Below, one piece after another: positions 35,288 through 43,585 of a stretch of DNA of 43,585 nucleotides. Origin of the DNA: Thiobacillus sp. (GTDB lineage Bacteria; Pseudomonadota; Gammaproteobacteria; Burkholderiales; Thiobacillaceae). The translations under genes were made by a program, and so were the position numbers. The notes below the pieces were generated by a model. It saw only the letters and a program-made list of their open reading frames with translations. It searched no databases and had not been told where the DNA came from. The DNA is taken from contig JAUXRY010000026.1 in assembly GCA_030679915.1 (NCBI GenBank), positions 1-43,585 of the forward strand, in the 5' to 3' direction. Each line of letters opens with the position of its first letter. The stretch's first letter is position 1.

Positions 35288-36126
35288 ATTCTCCGGAAGA
35301 CGCGCCTTTCGTCTCCCGTCCTGGCTCCAACCTGGCCGCGGGTGCCATGGCATTGGGGGTGCATGTCCTTTTTCTCCTGTTGCTGGTGTTTGGGGTGTCG
35401 TGGCAGACCCAGCACCCGGCGCCCGTGATGGTCGACATATGGGATGCGTTGCCACAACAGCCGCCGCCAAAGCCACGTCCCCAGCCTAAAATCGTTCCTA
35501 CAAAGCCTGTCAAGTTGTCGGTTCCCGTCACAGCCGAGCCCGCACCGGTGGTCAAAGAAGTGACGTCGCTCAAAGCGCCAGATATCGCGCTGGAGAAAAA
35601 GAAGGCTGACGCCGAGCGCGTGCAAAAACTCAAGGCGCTGCAGGAAGCTGAACAGAAAGCCCGATCTGAAGCGGCACACATCGAGGCAGAAGCTATCAAG
35701 AAAAAACGCGAGTTGCTGCGCAAAATGGAAGAAGAGGCATTGTTGCAACGGATTGCCGATGAAGACACTACCAACGAGACGCGGCGTCAGAAGCAGGCCG
35801 AGGCCCGAGCGGCGGCGAATAAACGCCAAGCCGAATTGGCAACAGCGGTAGGGATATATCGCGACAAAATCAGCGCAACCGTGCGCGGCAATACGCGCCT
35901 CCCCGATAATCTGAAGGGCAATCCTGAAGTGCGATGTTTGGTACGCTTGTTGCCTACGGGTGAAGTGCTGAGTGTCAGGGTGACGCAGTCGAGCGGTAAT
36001 GTGGCTTACGATGAGGCTGTGGTACGGGCGATCGAAAAGTCATCGCCGTTGCCTTTGCCTGCCGAGAGAGAAGCACGGAAGGAATTTGTTCCGGAACTTT
36101 CTTTCGTCCATCGCCCCAAAGAGTGA
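35284..36126 (+). CDS. tolA: Tol-Pal system protein TolA
   Basis: The 280-residue protein has an N-terminal membrane helix (about 20-40), a Pro/Lys-rich stretch (about 55-75), a long charged helix (about 100-185, rich in Ala, Glu, Lys, Arg) and a C-terminal TonB/TolA-type domain (about 195-280, with LVRLLPTGEVLSVRVTQSSGN). TolA bridges the inner-membrane TolQR motor to Pal at the outer membrane. The helical part is shorter than in E. coli TolA (421 residues). Confidence 0.92.
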   Translation: MNSPEDAPFVSRPGSNLAAGAMALGVHVLFLLLLVFGVSWQTQHPAPVMVDIWDALPQQPPPKPRPQPKIVPTKPVKLSVPVTAEPAPVVKEVTSLKAPDIALEKKKADAERVQKLKALQEAEQKARSEAAHIEAEAIKKKRELLRKMEEEALLQRIADEDTTNETRRQKQAEARAAANKRQAELATAVGIYRDKISATVRGNTRLPDNLKGNPEVRCLVRLLPTGEVLSVRVTQSSGNVAYDEAVVRAIEKSSPLPLPAEREARKEFVPELSFVHRPKE

Positions 36127-36265
36127 GCGTGATTTTTGCCGTTTTGGCATGTGCGCAATCAAGGCCCGCCCCTTGCCGGAAGCGCTTCGCGACGGCTGCC
36201 CGCCAAGCGGGCTATGCTAGACTCAGTTTGCTAAACAAGTACGTTTGAACGAGATTACCTTGCCC

Positions 36266-37540
36266 ATGATGCGTACCCTATTGCTTTCCCCTCTATTGTT
36301 GCTTGCCTTTCTGAGCGCGTCGTTTTCTACGTACGCAGCCATGGAAATCCAGGTAATCGGTGGCGCGGCCAACAAAATTGACGTGGCGATGGTGCCATTT
36401 CAGACGGCGGCGGGTCAGCCGATGCCGTCACTGACGCAAATTGTTGGAGATGATCTGACTCGCAGTGGCCAGATCAAGCTGGTTGACGTGAGTGGCACGC
36501 AGCAGCCGGTTGATCTGGCGCAGGTCAACTATGGCATCTGGCGCAGCAAGGGGGCAGAAGCCATGGTGATCGGCCAGGTCACAGCACTTCCCGGCGGTCG
36601 CTTCGAAGTCCGCTTCCGCCTGCTGGATGTCATCAAGCAAACGCAGCTTGCGGGCTACAGTTACAACATTTCGGCGGAGCAGTGGCGTGCCACGGCGCAC
36701 CAGATTGCGGACATCGTCTATGAAAAGCTGACTGGGACAGCGGGCATATTCAGCACCCGTATCGCCTACGTGCAAAAACAGGGGAAGCGCTTTGAACTGC
36801 GGGTTGCTGATGCGGATGGGCAGAATCCAAAAACCGTGGTGCGTTCGAATGAACCGGTGATTTCCCCGATGTTTTCGCCGGATGGAAACCGGCTGGCGTA
36901 TGTGTCGTTTGAGGACAAAAAACCGGTTGTCTATGTGCAATCACTGCAGGATGGCAGCCGCCGCAAGACAGCCGCCTTTAAAGGGTCGAATTCGGCGCCT
37001 GCGTGGGCTCCGGACGGCAAACGGCTTGCGGTGGTGCTCACCCGTGACGATGCATCACAGATTTACATGATTAACGCTGACGGCAGTGGCGTCACCCGAT
37101 TAACGCGCGGTGGCAGCATTGATACCGAGCCTGTCTTTTCCCCCGATGGCCAGATGATTTATTTCACATCCGACCGAGGCGGCAGCCCACAGCTCTACCG
37201 GGTGGCCTCCAGCGGCGGTGAACCCAAGCGCGTAAGCTTCAGTGGCACCTACAACGTATCGCCCACAATCAGTCCAGATGGTAAGCTTCTGGCTTATATT
37301 GGCCGGGATGAAGGGCGTTTCCGTGTCATGTTGCTTGATCTGTCGAGCGGACAGACGCGAGCTCTGACTGACACGGCGCGTGACGAATCCCCCAGTTTTG
37401 CACCTAATGGCCAAGCTGTTTTATACGCGACAGTTCAGGCTGGGCGTGGGGTTTTGGGAACGGTCAGCCTGGATGGAAAGACACATGCACGCTTGTCCGA
37501 ATCGGGTGTTGATGCCCGCGAGCCTGCTTGGGGACCCTGA
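36266..37540 (+). CDS. tolB: Tol-Pal system beta-propeller protein TolB
   Basis: The 424-residue periplasmic protein has a signal peptide (ending STYA before AMEIQV), an N-terminal TolB domain and a six-bladed beta propeller with repeated SPDG motifs (MFSPDGNRLAYVS, WAPDGKRLAVV, FSPDGQMIYFTSDRGGSPQLY, ISPDGKLLAYI, FAPNGQAVLYA). TolB binds Pal. ATG 36266 (followed by a second ATG) was chosen; a TTG at 36245 would extend the signal peptide. A 139-bp gap with a short CCCGCCAAGCGGGC hairpin separates it from tolA. Confidence 0.94.
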   Translation: MMRTLLLSPLLLLAFLSASFSTYAAMEIQVIGGAANKIDVAMVPFQTAAGQPMPSLTQIVGDDLTRSGQIKLVDVSGTQQPVDLAQVNYGIWRSKGAEAMVIGQVTALPGGRFEVRFRLLDVIKQTQLAGYSYNISAEQWRATAHQIADIVYEKLTGTAGIFSTRIAYVQKQGKRFELRVADADGQNPKTVVRSNEPVISPMFSPDGNRLAYVSFEDKKPVVYVQSLQDGSRRKTAAFKGSNSAPAWAPDGKRLAVVLTRDDASQIYMINADGSGVTRLTRGGSIDTEPVFSPDGQMIYFTSDRGGSPQLYRVASSGGEPKRVSFSGTYNVSPTISPDGKLLAYIGRDEGRFRVMLLDLSSGQTRALTDTARDESPSFAPNGQAVLYATVQAGRGVLGTVSLDGKTHARLSESGVDAREPAWGP

Positions 37541-37719
37541 TAGTGCTGATATCAAGCTAGCGAAATCGAAGCGATGTAATCTGCGCTTTGCTTTTGGATG
37601 TAAGTGGTCATTACTGGAAATGGGTGTGTTCACCCAATGTAAAGAGTGAGATCCATGCGGTCTAAGACAATTACACCGCGAAGAACTACCTTTTTAAAAA
37701 GTCACCAAAGGAGAGATGA

Positions 37720-38298
37720 ATGAACAAAATACTATGGTCCGTACTGCTGACATTAACCTTGACCGCATGCGGTACAACCAGCGGTACCAAGGCGACGGTT
37801 GAAGATCGTACAGGCGGCAAGACTGATGCGGCGATGGGTTCACTAACCGGTGGTGCTTCTGGAAACGGCACTGAAACCTCTGCACTGGGTGGCAAGGGTG
37901 CGGGTGCAAGCGCACTTGATGGCAGCTATACCGGCGATCCCCGCAAAAACCCGGCCAGCCCCATGTCCAACCGTAGTGTGTATTTCGATTTCGACCAGTT
38001 TGTGGTGAAAGACGAATACCGCGCCATGCTGGAAGCGCATGCCGGCTACCTCCTGTCGAAGCGCGATGCACGCGTGATTCTGCAAGGCAATGCCGACGAT
38101 CGTGGCAGCCGTGAGTACAACCTGGCGCTGGGGCAAAAGCGTGCTGAAGCCGTTCGCAAAGCACTCGCCGTACTCGGTGTGAGTGAAGTGCAGATGGAAG
38201 CCGTCAGCTTTGGCGAAGAAAAACCGCGTAAAGAAGGCGATACCGAAGAAGCTTATGCAGAAAACCGCCGCACCGATGTGGTGTATGCCGACGAGTAA
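37720..38298 (+). CDS. pal: Peptidoglycan-associated lipoprotein Pal
   Basis: The 192-residue outer-membrane lipoprotein has lipobox LTAC (Cys17), a Gly/Thr/Ser-rich flexible linker (about 20-75) and an OmpA-type peptidoglycan-binding domain: VYFDFDQFVV, then ILQGNADDRGSREYNLALGQKRAEAV. In many Pal proteins the third motif begins GHADERG; the Asn for His here also occurs in betaproteobacteria as far as I recall. AAAGGAGAG before the ATG is an ideal ribosome-binding site. cpoB starts immediately after its stop codon. Confidence 0.95.
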   Translation: MNKILWSVLLTLTLTACGTTSGTKATVEDRTGGKTDAAMGSLTGGASGNGTETSALGGKGAGASALDGSYTGDPRKNPASPMSNRSVYFDFDQFVVKDEYRAMLEAHAGYLLSKRDARVILQGNADDRGSREYNLALGQKRAEAVRKALAVLGVSEVQMEAVSFGEEKPRKEGDTEEAYAENRRTDVVYADE

Positions 38299-39126
38299 AT
38301 GGCGTTGAGGCAGTTATTCAGCTTTGCATTGGTCTTGGCGGTCATGCTGGTTCGACCGGCGTGGGCGGCCAATACGGATGAGCTCGCTCGACAGCTACAG
38401 GCATTGCAACAGATCGTCGGTTCATTCGACGCCCGTCTTGCCAAGCTGGAAAGCGTAACCCAGCAAAATCAGCCGCTGCTGGGCATGCTGCAGGAAGTTG
38501 AAGCGCTCAAGTCAGAGGTTGCCAAATTGCGCGGCCAAGCTGAAGTCCAGGTGCATCAGATGGACACGCTCGGCAAACGGCAAAATGATTTGTATGTTGA
38601 TCTGGATCAGCGTGTCACGGATCTCGCCAAATCACTTAAGTCGGCTTCAGCAGCCTCACCCGAGGTGGCCCCTTCACCGACAGCGACACCCGCTGTGGCG
38701 GCATCCTCGCCGGGGCCCGTGGCCACAGCATCCTCGCCGCAGCTCGACCCGATGATGGAGTCACGCACTTATGAGACATCGCTCGATCACTTTCGTGGCG
38801 CCAATTACGCGGGCGCCATAGCCGGCTTCAAGGGTTTCCTTAAAGCGTATCCGGACAGCACGCTGGCATCCAATGCGCAGTATTGGATTGGCTATTCTTA
38901 TTTTGCCTTGAAGGATTACAAATCGGCTTTGGCCCATCAGCAAAAATTGTTGGCGGTGTATCCAACCAGTGCCAAGGTGCCCGATGCCATGCTCAACATC
39001 GCGAGCAGCATGATCGCGATGGATGATTTGACGGGCGCACGCAAAATCCTCGAAGAGCTTGTCGCCAAGCATCCTGGTACCAATGCCGCCAATCTCGCCA
39101 CCCGCCGTCTGTCTGCACTCAAGTAA
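38299..39126 (+). CDS. cpoB: Cell division coordinator CpoB (YbgF)
   Basis: The 275-residue periplasmic protein has a signal peptide (about 1-23, ending AWA), an N-terminal trimerizing coiled coil (about 28-110), a Pro/Ala/Ser linker (about 112-150) and tetratricopeptide-like repeats (about 155-270: YETSLDHFRGANYAGAI, AQYWIGYSYFALKDYKSAL). It links the Tol motor with peptidoglycan synthesis at the septum in E. coli. Its ATG directly follows the pal TAA, typical of this operon. Confidence 0.93.
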   Translation: MALRQLFSFALVLAVMLVRPAWAANTDELARQLQALQQIVGSFDARLAKLESVTQQNQPLLGMLQEVEALKSEVAKLRGQAEVQVHQMDTLGKRQNDLYVDLDQRVTDLAKSLKSASAASPEVAPSPTATPAVAASSPGPVATASSPQLDPMMESRTYETSLDHFRGANYAGAIAGFKGFLKAYPDSTLASNAQYWIGYSYFALKDYKSALAHQQKLLAVYPTSAKVPDAMLNIASSMIAMDDLTGARKILEELVAKHPGTNAANLATRRLSALK

Positions 39127-39131
39127 GCATC

Positions 39132-39839
39132 ATGTCCGAATCTCATACCCTCCACCCGCAAGGGGTAGGCCGTGGTAGCCATGCCGACACATCGACTACC
39201 CCCACGCTCCGTTTAACGGAGGTGTTTTTTTCCCTGCAGGGCGAGACCAGCCGGGCTGGGTTGCCAACGGTTTTCATTCGGCTGACCGGCTGCCCCTTAC
39301 GCTGCCGCTGGTGCGATACGCCATACAGCTTTCAGGGGGGTGAAACCGTCACCCTGACTACGCTGCTTGCACAGGTTGCAGCGTTTGGCGTTCCAACGGT
39401 ATGCGTCACGGGGGGGGAACCGCTGGCGCAAAAAAACTGCTTGCCGTTGCTGGCCGCGCTGTGTGACAGCGGTTATTCGGTCTCGCTCGAAACCAGCGGT
39501 GCGCTCGATGTCAGCAAGGTTGATCCGCGCGTCTCGCGCATTGTCGACATCAAGGCGCCGGATTCGGGCGAAGAAGCGCGCAACCGCTGGGAAAATATCG
39601 CGTACCTCACACCGCAAGACGAAATCAAGTTCGTGCTGGCCAATCGGGCTGACTATGACTGGGCGCGTCAAGTGATACACGCGCAGAAACTCGCACAGGT
39701 CTGTCCGTTGTTGTTTTCGCCGGTGCAAGGTGAGTTGTCGCCGGCCAGCCTGGCCGAATGGATACTCGACGACCGTTTGCCGGTGCGGTTTCAGGTGCAG
39801 CTCCACAAGGTGTTGTGGGGGAACACGCCCGGAAAATGA
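39132..39839 (+). CDS. queE: 7-carboxy-7-deazaguanine synthase QueE
   Basis: The 235-residue radical-SAM enzyme of queuosine biosynthesis has the CxxxCxxC motif at Cys54, Cys58 and Cys61 ([15 protein letters not shown]), which binds [4Fe-4S] and SAM. It also has [20 protein letters not shown] and CVTGGEPL. It forms the 7-deazaguanine core from 6-carboxytetrahydropterin. Its TGA overlaps the queC ATG by four bases. It starts 5 bp after cpoB. Confidence 0.95.
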   Translation: MSESHTLHPQGVGRGSHADTSTTPTLRLTEVFFSLQGETSRAGLPTVFIRLTGCPLRCRWCDTPYSFQGGETVTLTTLLAQVAAFGVPTVCVTGGEPLAQKNCLPLLAALCDSGYSVSLETSGALDVSKVDPRVSRIVDIKAPDSGEEARNRWENIAYLTPQDEIKFVLANRADYDWARQVIHAQKLAQVCPLLFSPVQGELSPASLAEWILDDRLPVRFQVQLHKVLWGNTPGK

Positions 39840-40567
39840 AACCTGCCGTCATATTGCTTTCCGGCGGACTGGATTCCGCCACGGTGCTCGCCATTGCACG
39901 TGAGGCGGGGTATGCCTGCCACGCCTTGAGTCTGGACTACGGTCAGCGTCACAAGGCCGAACTCGTTGCGGCGGCGCGGGTTGCGTCAACGCTGGGCGCA
40001 GTGGAACACCGGGTGATGCGCCTGGGGTTGGGCGACATCGGGGGGTCGGCACTGACTGATTCAACCATCGCCGTGCCCGAATGCGCGACCGAAGGCATAC
40101 CGGTGACTTATGTGCCCGCGCGCAACACCGTCATGCTGTCGCTGGCGCTGGCCTGGGCCGAAGTGCTGGAATCGCGCGATATCTTCATTGGCGTTAATGC
40201 GGTTGATTATTCCGGTTACCCGGATTGCCGCCCCGAATTTATCGCCGCATTCGAGCATATGGCCAATCTGGCTACACGTTCAGGCGTCGAAGGTGAAGCA
40301 CTCCGGATCCATGCGCCCTTGCAACACCTGTCCAAGGCGCAGATCATTCAGCGCGGCGCAGCGCTTGGGGTCGATTACGTGCAAACCGTGAGCTGCTACC
40401 AGGCCGACTCCGAAGGATGGGCCTGCGGCCGGTGCGATTCCTGCCGGCTGAGACGCGAAGGGTTTATCGCTGCGGGCATGCCCGATCCCACGCGGTACGC
40501 GCATGAAATGGAAGCCGGTGGCCGTGACGATGTGTTGTTTACCTCCACGCGAAACTCGACCGAGTAA
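39836..40567 (+). CDS. queC: 7-cyano-7-deazaguanine synthase QueC
   Basis: The 243-residue PP-loop ATPase makes preQ0 from 7-carboxy-7-deazaguanine. The ATP motif SGGLDS is at residues 9-14 and a C-terminal zinc site is in [26 protein letters not shown]. The longer frame beginning at 39758 lies within queE; the family start is ATG 39836, overlapping the queE stop by ATGA. The region 40568-40817 that follows shows no gene. Confidence 0.95.
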   Translation: MKPAVILLSGGLDSATVLAIAREAGYACHALSLDYGQRHKAELVAAARVASTLGAVEHRVMRLGLGDIGGSALTDSTIAVPECATEGIPVTYVPARNTVMLSLALAWAEVLESRDIFIGVNAVDYSGYPDCRPEFIAAFEHMANLATRSGVEGEALRIHAPLQHLSKAQIIQRGAALGVDYVQTVSCYQADSEGWACGRCDSCRLRREGFIAAGMPDPTRYAHEMEAGGRDDVLFTSTRNSTE

Positions 40568-40817
40568 CATCCCCGTAACAAGCTGAAGCCTCATGACTAC
40601 GCAGGTTCCATGTAGGCGGTGGGGGAATCAGCGGTCCGGAACCTCCTGTCGCTTGATCACTCCCTATCCGGTCTATTCGCGCCCGTCCTGTCAATGAGAT
40701 ACCTTTCACTGGTATTTTTTGTCCAGCACGAATTGTCGCGTGTAGAGATTAAAATGGAGTCCTTTGCCCAGACTTCGTGGCAAATACCGCTTTCACACCT
40801 ATAGGACAAGTAATCCC

Positions 40818-41993
40818 ATGACATACGAAGATTTTGCCGGAGCGCAATCGTTTTTCCTGTGGTCAACGTTCGCCATCGCGTTGATATTGGGCGCCGTGGT
40901 CAACAAGACCAATTTTTGCACCATGGGCGCGGTGTCCGACTGGGTCAACATGGAAGATACAGGGCGCATGCGTGCCTGGGTGCTGGCCATCGCGGTCGGC
41001 GTACTCGGCATCATGGGCCTTGAAGCGGCCGGCATGGTGCACCTCAGCAGCACCTTTCCCCCCTATCGCCAGAACAACCTGGTCTGGCTCGAAAACGTGC
41101 TCGGCGGCGCCCTGTTCGGCATTGGCATGTCACTCGCCTCGGGCTGCGGCAACAAGACGCTGATCCGAATCGGCGGCGGTAACCTGAAATCGATCGTGGT
41201 GCTGCTCGTCATCGCGGTGATCGCCTATTTCATGATCAACCCCTTCCCCGGCAGCGACAAAACCCTGTATTCGACCCTGTTCTATCCGTGGACCAACCCG
41301 ACCACGATTGCATTGACTACCCAACAAGACTTGGGCGCCATGCTGTTCAAGGACAACGTTGCCACCGGCCGTATGGTGATGGGCGGCCTCATCGGTGGAC
41401 TCATGCTGGTGTGGGTGTTTAAATCAGCAGACTTCCGTTCCAGCTTCGACAACATCCTTGGCGGCCTCGTGGTCGGTCTGGCCGTGCTTGCAGCCTGGTA
41501 TGTGACCAGCAACATCCTGGTCAACGCCGACGGCGAAGTCATGTCGTTGCAGGCCTACGTCCAGAACTGGGATTTCTACTCGCCCGTTGGCGCCGTCCGC
41601 CCTGCTGATGCGGGCCCGCTCGCTGCACAGTCCTTTACCTTCATCAACCCCATGGGCCAGACACTTGGCTACTTCGCCAGCGGCTTCAAGGGCACCTTGC
41701 TGACCTTCGGTATCATGGCGCTTGCGGGAGTTGTCGCGGGGTCCCTGCTGTGGGCGTTGATTTCACGCAGCTTCCGCATCGAGTGGTTCGCCTCCTTCAG
41801 CGACTTCGTCAACCACGTTATCGGCGCGATGCTGATGGGTTTTGGTGGCGTGCTCGCTATGGGCTGCACCATCGGTCAAGGCGTGACGGGTTTTTCCACC
41901 CTTGCCCTGGGGTCCATCCTGACCTTCGTTGCAATCGTCATCGGTAGCGCAGCCACCATGAAGGTGCAATACGCCATCATGATGCGTGGTTAA
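40818..41993 (+). CDS. YeeE/YedE-family sulfur-compound transporter
   Basis: The 391-residue integral membrane protein has about 9-11 hydrophobic segments. Family Cys motifs are visible: NKTNFCTMGAVSDW (Cys34), SLASGCGNKTLIRIG (Cys110) and LAMGCTIGQGVTGFST (near 350). YeeE (TsuA) imports thiosulfate through Cys-lined sites; relatives carry other sulfur or selenium species. The length and two-lobe layout match full-length YeeE. ATG 40818 was chosen over 40764, as the first 18 residues are not family-like. There is no sulfurtransferase gene adjacent. Confidence 0.9.
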   Translation: MTYEDFAGAQSFFLWSTFAIALILGAVVNKTNFCTMGAVSDWVNMEDTGRMRAWVLAIAVGVLGIMGLEAAGMVHLSSTFPPYRQNNLVWLENVLGGALFGIGMSLASGCGNKTLIRIGGGNLKSIVVLLVIAVIAYFMINPFPGSDKTLYSTLFYPWTNPTTIALTTQQDLGAMLFKDNVATGRMVMGGLIGGLMLVWVFKSADFRSSFDNILGGLVVGLAVLAAWYVTSNILVNADGEVMSLQAYVQNWDFYSPVGAVRPADAGPLAAQSFTFINPMGQTLGYFASGFKGTLLTFGIMALAGVVAGSLLWALISRSFRIEWFASFSDFVNHVIGAMLMGFGGVLAMGCTIGQGVTGFSTLALGSILTFVAIVIGSAATMKVQYAIMMRG

Positions 41994-42140
41994 GCTTGAT
42001 GAAAAACGGCTCGTCAGGCTTGAAAACGCGCATTTCAGTTCATAAAACTGACATAAGCCTTTACCTCGCCATGCCGCATCGGCTATAATTTCGCGCTTTC
42101 GCGGATAGGGTTTCTGCCAGTCGGCATGAAGCAAATCCAC

Positions 42141-42216
42141 GGGCCGGTAGCTCAGCTGGTAGAGCAGTGGACTTTTAATCCATTGGTCCCGAGTTCGAAT
42201 CTCGGCCGGCCCACCA
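42141..42216 (+). tRNA. tRNA-Lys (anticodon TTT)
   Basis: A complete cloverleaf: 7-bp acceptor stem GGGCCGG/CCGGCCC, D-arm AGCTCAGCTGGTAGAGCA, anticodon loop CTTTTAA with TTT at 42174-42176, T-loop GTTCGAATC, discriminator A, and encoded CCA at 42214-42216. It is followed at once by a rho-independent terminator. Confidence 0.97.
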
Positions 42217-42224
42217 GTAACACT

Positions 42225-42252
42225 AAAAGCCACGCGCAAGCGTGGCTTTTTT
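42225..42252 (+). terminator. Rho-independent terminator after tRNA-Lys
   Basis: Stem GCCACGC/GCGTGGC with loop GCAA, preceded by four A and followed by six T; a textbook intrinsic terminator starting nine bases after the tRNA. Confidence 0.93.
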
Positions 42253-42339
42253 CATGGGCGGTGTTTGGTGTGGCTGCGTGTGGCAACGCATTCAATGCAG
42301 CAGGGGCCCGGTTGATAGAGTTATATTGATCCGGTTAAG

Positions 42340-42356
42340 GTGACAAAAAACGTCAC
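42340..42356. promoter_or_regulatory. Inverted repeat upstream of pilin promoter
   Basis: GTGAC-N7-GTCAC lies about 155 bp upstream of the sigma-54-type promoter, where an enhancer-binding protein such as PilR would be expected. Assignment is by position only. Confidence 0.35.
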
Positions 42357-42506
42357 ATCACGCCAAACAGGGGCGGTTGAGTGGGCCATTTAACCCACCT
42401 GAAAACTGCCATTTGTCCCGGCAAGGCGAATTTACAATCGGAGAACGCCAGCATAGATGGGCGTTCCCAGCCTATTATTTGTGAATTTCTGGTCTTTCTC
42501 TAAAGT

Positions 42507-42522
42507 TGGCACACCCCCTGCT
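42507..42522 (+). promoter_or_regulatory. Sigma-54-type promoter of the pilin gene
   Basis: TGGCACACCCCCTGCT has GG and GC dinucleotides exactly 10 bp apart, the -24/-12 hallmark of RpoN promoters (consensus TGGCAC-N5-TTGC). The start codon is 62 bp downstream, leaving an untranslated leader of about 50 nt. PilA genes in many proteobacteria are RpoN- and PilSR-dependent. Confidence 0.85.
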
Positions 42523-42583
42523 CGTTAATACCCCAGACACAGAAGGCTCGTGTTCCATTTGCCCAAACCCAAGGAGATTTGAA

Positions 42584-42997
42584 ATGCGTAAAATTCAACA
42601 AGGTTTCACCCTGATCGAGCTGATGATCGTTGTGGCGATTATTGGTATTCTGGCTGCAGTGGCGATTCCGGCTTATCAGGATTACACTATTCGTGGCCAA
42701 GCGGCCTCTGCGCTTGCTGAGGTTACCCCAGGTAAAGTAGGTTTTGAGTTGGCCATGAGCAGTGGCAATACGCCTTCTTTAACGTCCACTGACGCGGGTT
42801 TTATTGGTATTGTGGCTTCAACTACCTATTGTAATAATACCCTTACGGGAACGACTGTTATTACCTGTACTACCAAAGCTGGGAATGCGGCCAACTTTAA
42901 TGCCAAGAACATCGTTTGGACACGTGATGCGACTGCTGGTACTTGGGCTTGCACATCATCATTGGATGCTAAATACAAGCCTAAAAACTGTACCTAA
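42584..42997 (+). CDS. pilA: Type IV pilin (major pilin-like)
   Basis: The 137-residue prepilin has a short leader MRKIQQG cleaved before Phe8 and an N-terminal helix [27 protein letters not shown], with Glu at position 5 of the mature protein. The C-terminal part has two Cys pairs ([13 protein letters not shown] and the Cys in WACTSS with KNCT), likely disulfides. AAGGAGATTTGAA gives an ideal ribosome-binding site at ATG 42584. The gene stands alone between promoter and terminator, as for major pilins. Confidence 0.93.
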   Translation: MRKIQQGFTLIELMIVVAIIGILAAVAIPAYQDYTIRGQAASALAEVTPGKVGFELAMSSGNTPSLTSTDAGFIGIVASTTYCNNTLTGTTVITCTTKAGNAANFNAKNIVWTRDATAGTWACTSSLDAKYKPKNCT

Positions 42998-43044
42998 GCT
43001 CTTTCGGTAGGAAATGTTTGGGGTGGTTCTGGCCCCAACAGTTT

Positions 43045-43074
43045 AGAAAAGCCCCTCCCCGGAGGGGCTTTTCT
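43045..43074 (+). terminator. Rho-independent terminator after pilin gene
   Basis: Long palindrome AGAAAAGCCCCTCC / GGAGGGGCTTTTCT, GC-rich stem followed by TTTTCT; 48 bp after the pilin stop. It is near-symmetric, so it could act on both strands. Confidence 0.9.
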
Positions 43075-43397
43075 GTTATGGAGATAAATCCAGCATGATA
43101 GAAGTGGGTATGTGTGAGTTGTTACTGATTGACCAAATTGGCTTACTTACGCGTCGGGTGATTGCAGTATGGATTTGGGGGAGTATCTGATACTTTAAGT
43201 AAATAGGGTTCCAGTTACGCCCAAAAGATACGCTCCTCGATATGAATCGTAATTCGAGTAAGTGGAGCTTTCCAGTCGTGAATGTGCTTCGTCTATTTCT
43301 GGTTAATGTTGATTAGCTCGAGGCAGAGCTGATTTATCAACGCCTCGTCACGAGGGAGTGATCCATATTTTGGTTAACTGCGTAGGCTCATAGTCAA
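43075..43397. other. Intergenic region without a supported gene
   Basis: About 320 bases between the pilin terminator and the IS30 copy. No frame with a ribosome-binding site or recognisable family, and no clear palindrome, was found. Composition is AT-richer than the coding part of the window. Confidence 0.5.
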
Positions 43398-43585
43398 GGC
43401 GGTTTCAAGCCCCAAGTGCAAAAAGCGCAGCATGATGCTGCTTGAAATCGAAAGCGTCTGGCGTAAACAACTCTGCGGGGCACTTGAAGCCTAACGACTT
43501 GCGCGGTCGGGTGTTTAATTTCCAGGCGATTTCGTCCAACTCGTCCTGAGCGAAGCCACTCAAGTCACTGCCCTTGGGCAGGTAC
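43398..43585 (-). mobile_element. 3' end of an IS30-family insertion sequence (right copy)
   Basis: Bases 43398-43538 are the reverse complement of 1-141; the copy continues to the window edge. The inner end is the GGCGGTTTCA at 43398, mirrored at 132-141 on the left. The element is cut by the window edge, so total length and target duplication are unknown. Confidence 0.85.
43405..43584 (-). CDS. IS30-family transposase, C-terminal fragment
   Basis: The 59-residue C-terminal end of the transposase enters from the right edge and stops with TGA at 43405-43407. It starts YLPKGSDLSGFAQDELDEIAWKL, continuing upstream of the part seen in the left copy, and includes the typical IS30 ending. In the family, a catalytic Glu lies just before or within the region entering the window. 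Confidence 0.88.
   Translation of the reverse strand, partial: YLPKGSDLSGFAQDELDEIAWKLNTRPRKSLGFKCPAELFTPDAFDFKQHHAALFALGA

Noticed and set aside
1..43585. Composite transposon made by the two IS30 copies
   Set aside because: The interior is essential housekeeping DNA over 43 kb and the copies are truncated by the window; a broken assembly at repeats is simpler.
1..43585. CRISPR array, prophage or integron
   Set aside because: No regularly spaced direct repeats, cas genes, phage structural genes or integrase were seen.

Overview
The window looks like a piece of a betaproteobacterial chromosome, probably a Thiobacillus-like or related Nitrosomonadales/Rhodocyclales lineage. The basis is moderate GC content, the block rpe-gph-trpEGDC next to apaG and mltA, ruvC-ruvA-(diguanylate cyclase)-ruvB-ybgC-tolQRAB-pal-cpoB-queE-queC in one direction, a YeeE/YedE-type sulfur-compound transporter, and a sigma-54-type promoter before a type IV pilin gene. 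This placement is inference from gene content and order; no database was searched.

Layout. Both ends (1-141 and 43398-43585) are the same 3' end of an IS30-family insertion sequence in opposite orientation. The chromosomal piece is therefore bounded by repeat copies, most simply because an assembly broke there. From 353 to 6730 come a dienelactone-hydrolase-like secreted protein, a TonB-like protein, a copper module (copA-cueR transcript and copZ, each preceded by a CueR-type operator), an FNR-like regulator and a divergent BLUF-like protein.

From 6920 to 16787 lies an accessory stress and cell-envelope cluster of mostly small proteins: a hydrophilic 103-residue protein, a PRC-barrel protein, a Cys-containing 75-residue protein, a repeat-containing periplasmic protein, two DUF1328 membrane peptides, a BON lipoprotein, a CsbD-like protein, a frameshifted phospholipase D/cardiolipin synthase gene, an ElaB/YqjD-like protein, an entericidin-like lipoprotein and a diiron ferritin-like protein. 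A LuxR-type response regulator, a receiver-only regulator and a CHASE3 histidine kinase sit inside it and are good candidates for controlling it.

From 16882 to 24188 are housekeeping genes (mltA, a 30-codon membrane peptide, apaG, rpe, gph, trpEGDC). From 24202 to 25169 two roughly 267-bp inverted copies of a highly structured repeat flank one small membrane-protein gene; the arms of the repeat's main hairpin differ between copies by matched, pair-preserving changes. This is the most unusual object in the window. Then follow a HerA-like ATPase, a type II NADH dehydrogenase, a ROK sugar kinase, yebC, the ruv genes with an inserted diguanylate cyclase, the Tol-Pal system, two queuosine genes, the YeeE/YedE transporter, tRNA-Lys(UUU) with a terminator, and a type IV pilin gene with promoter and terminator.
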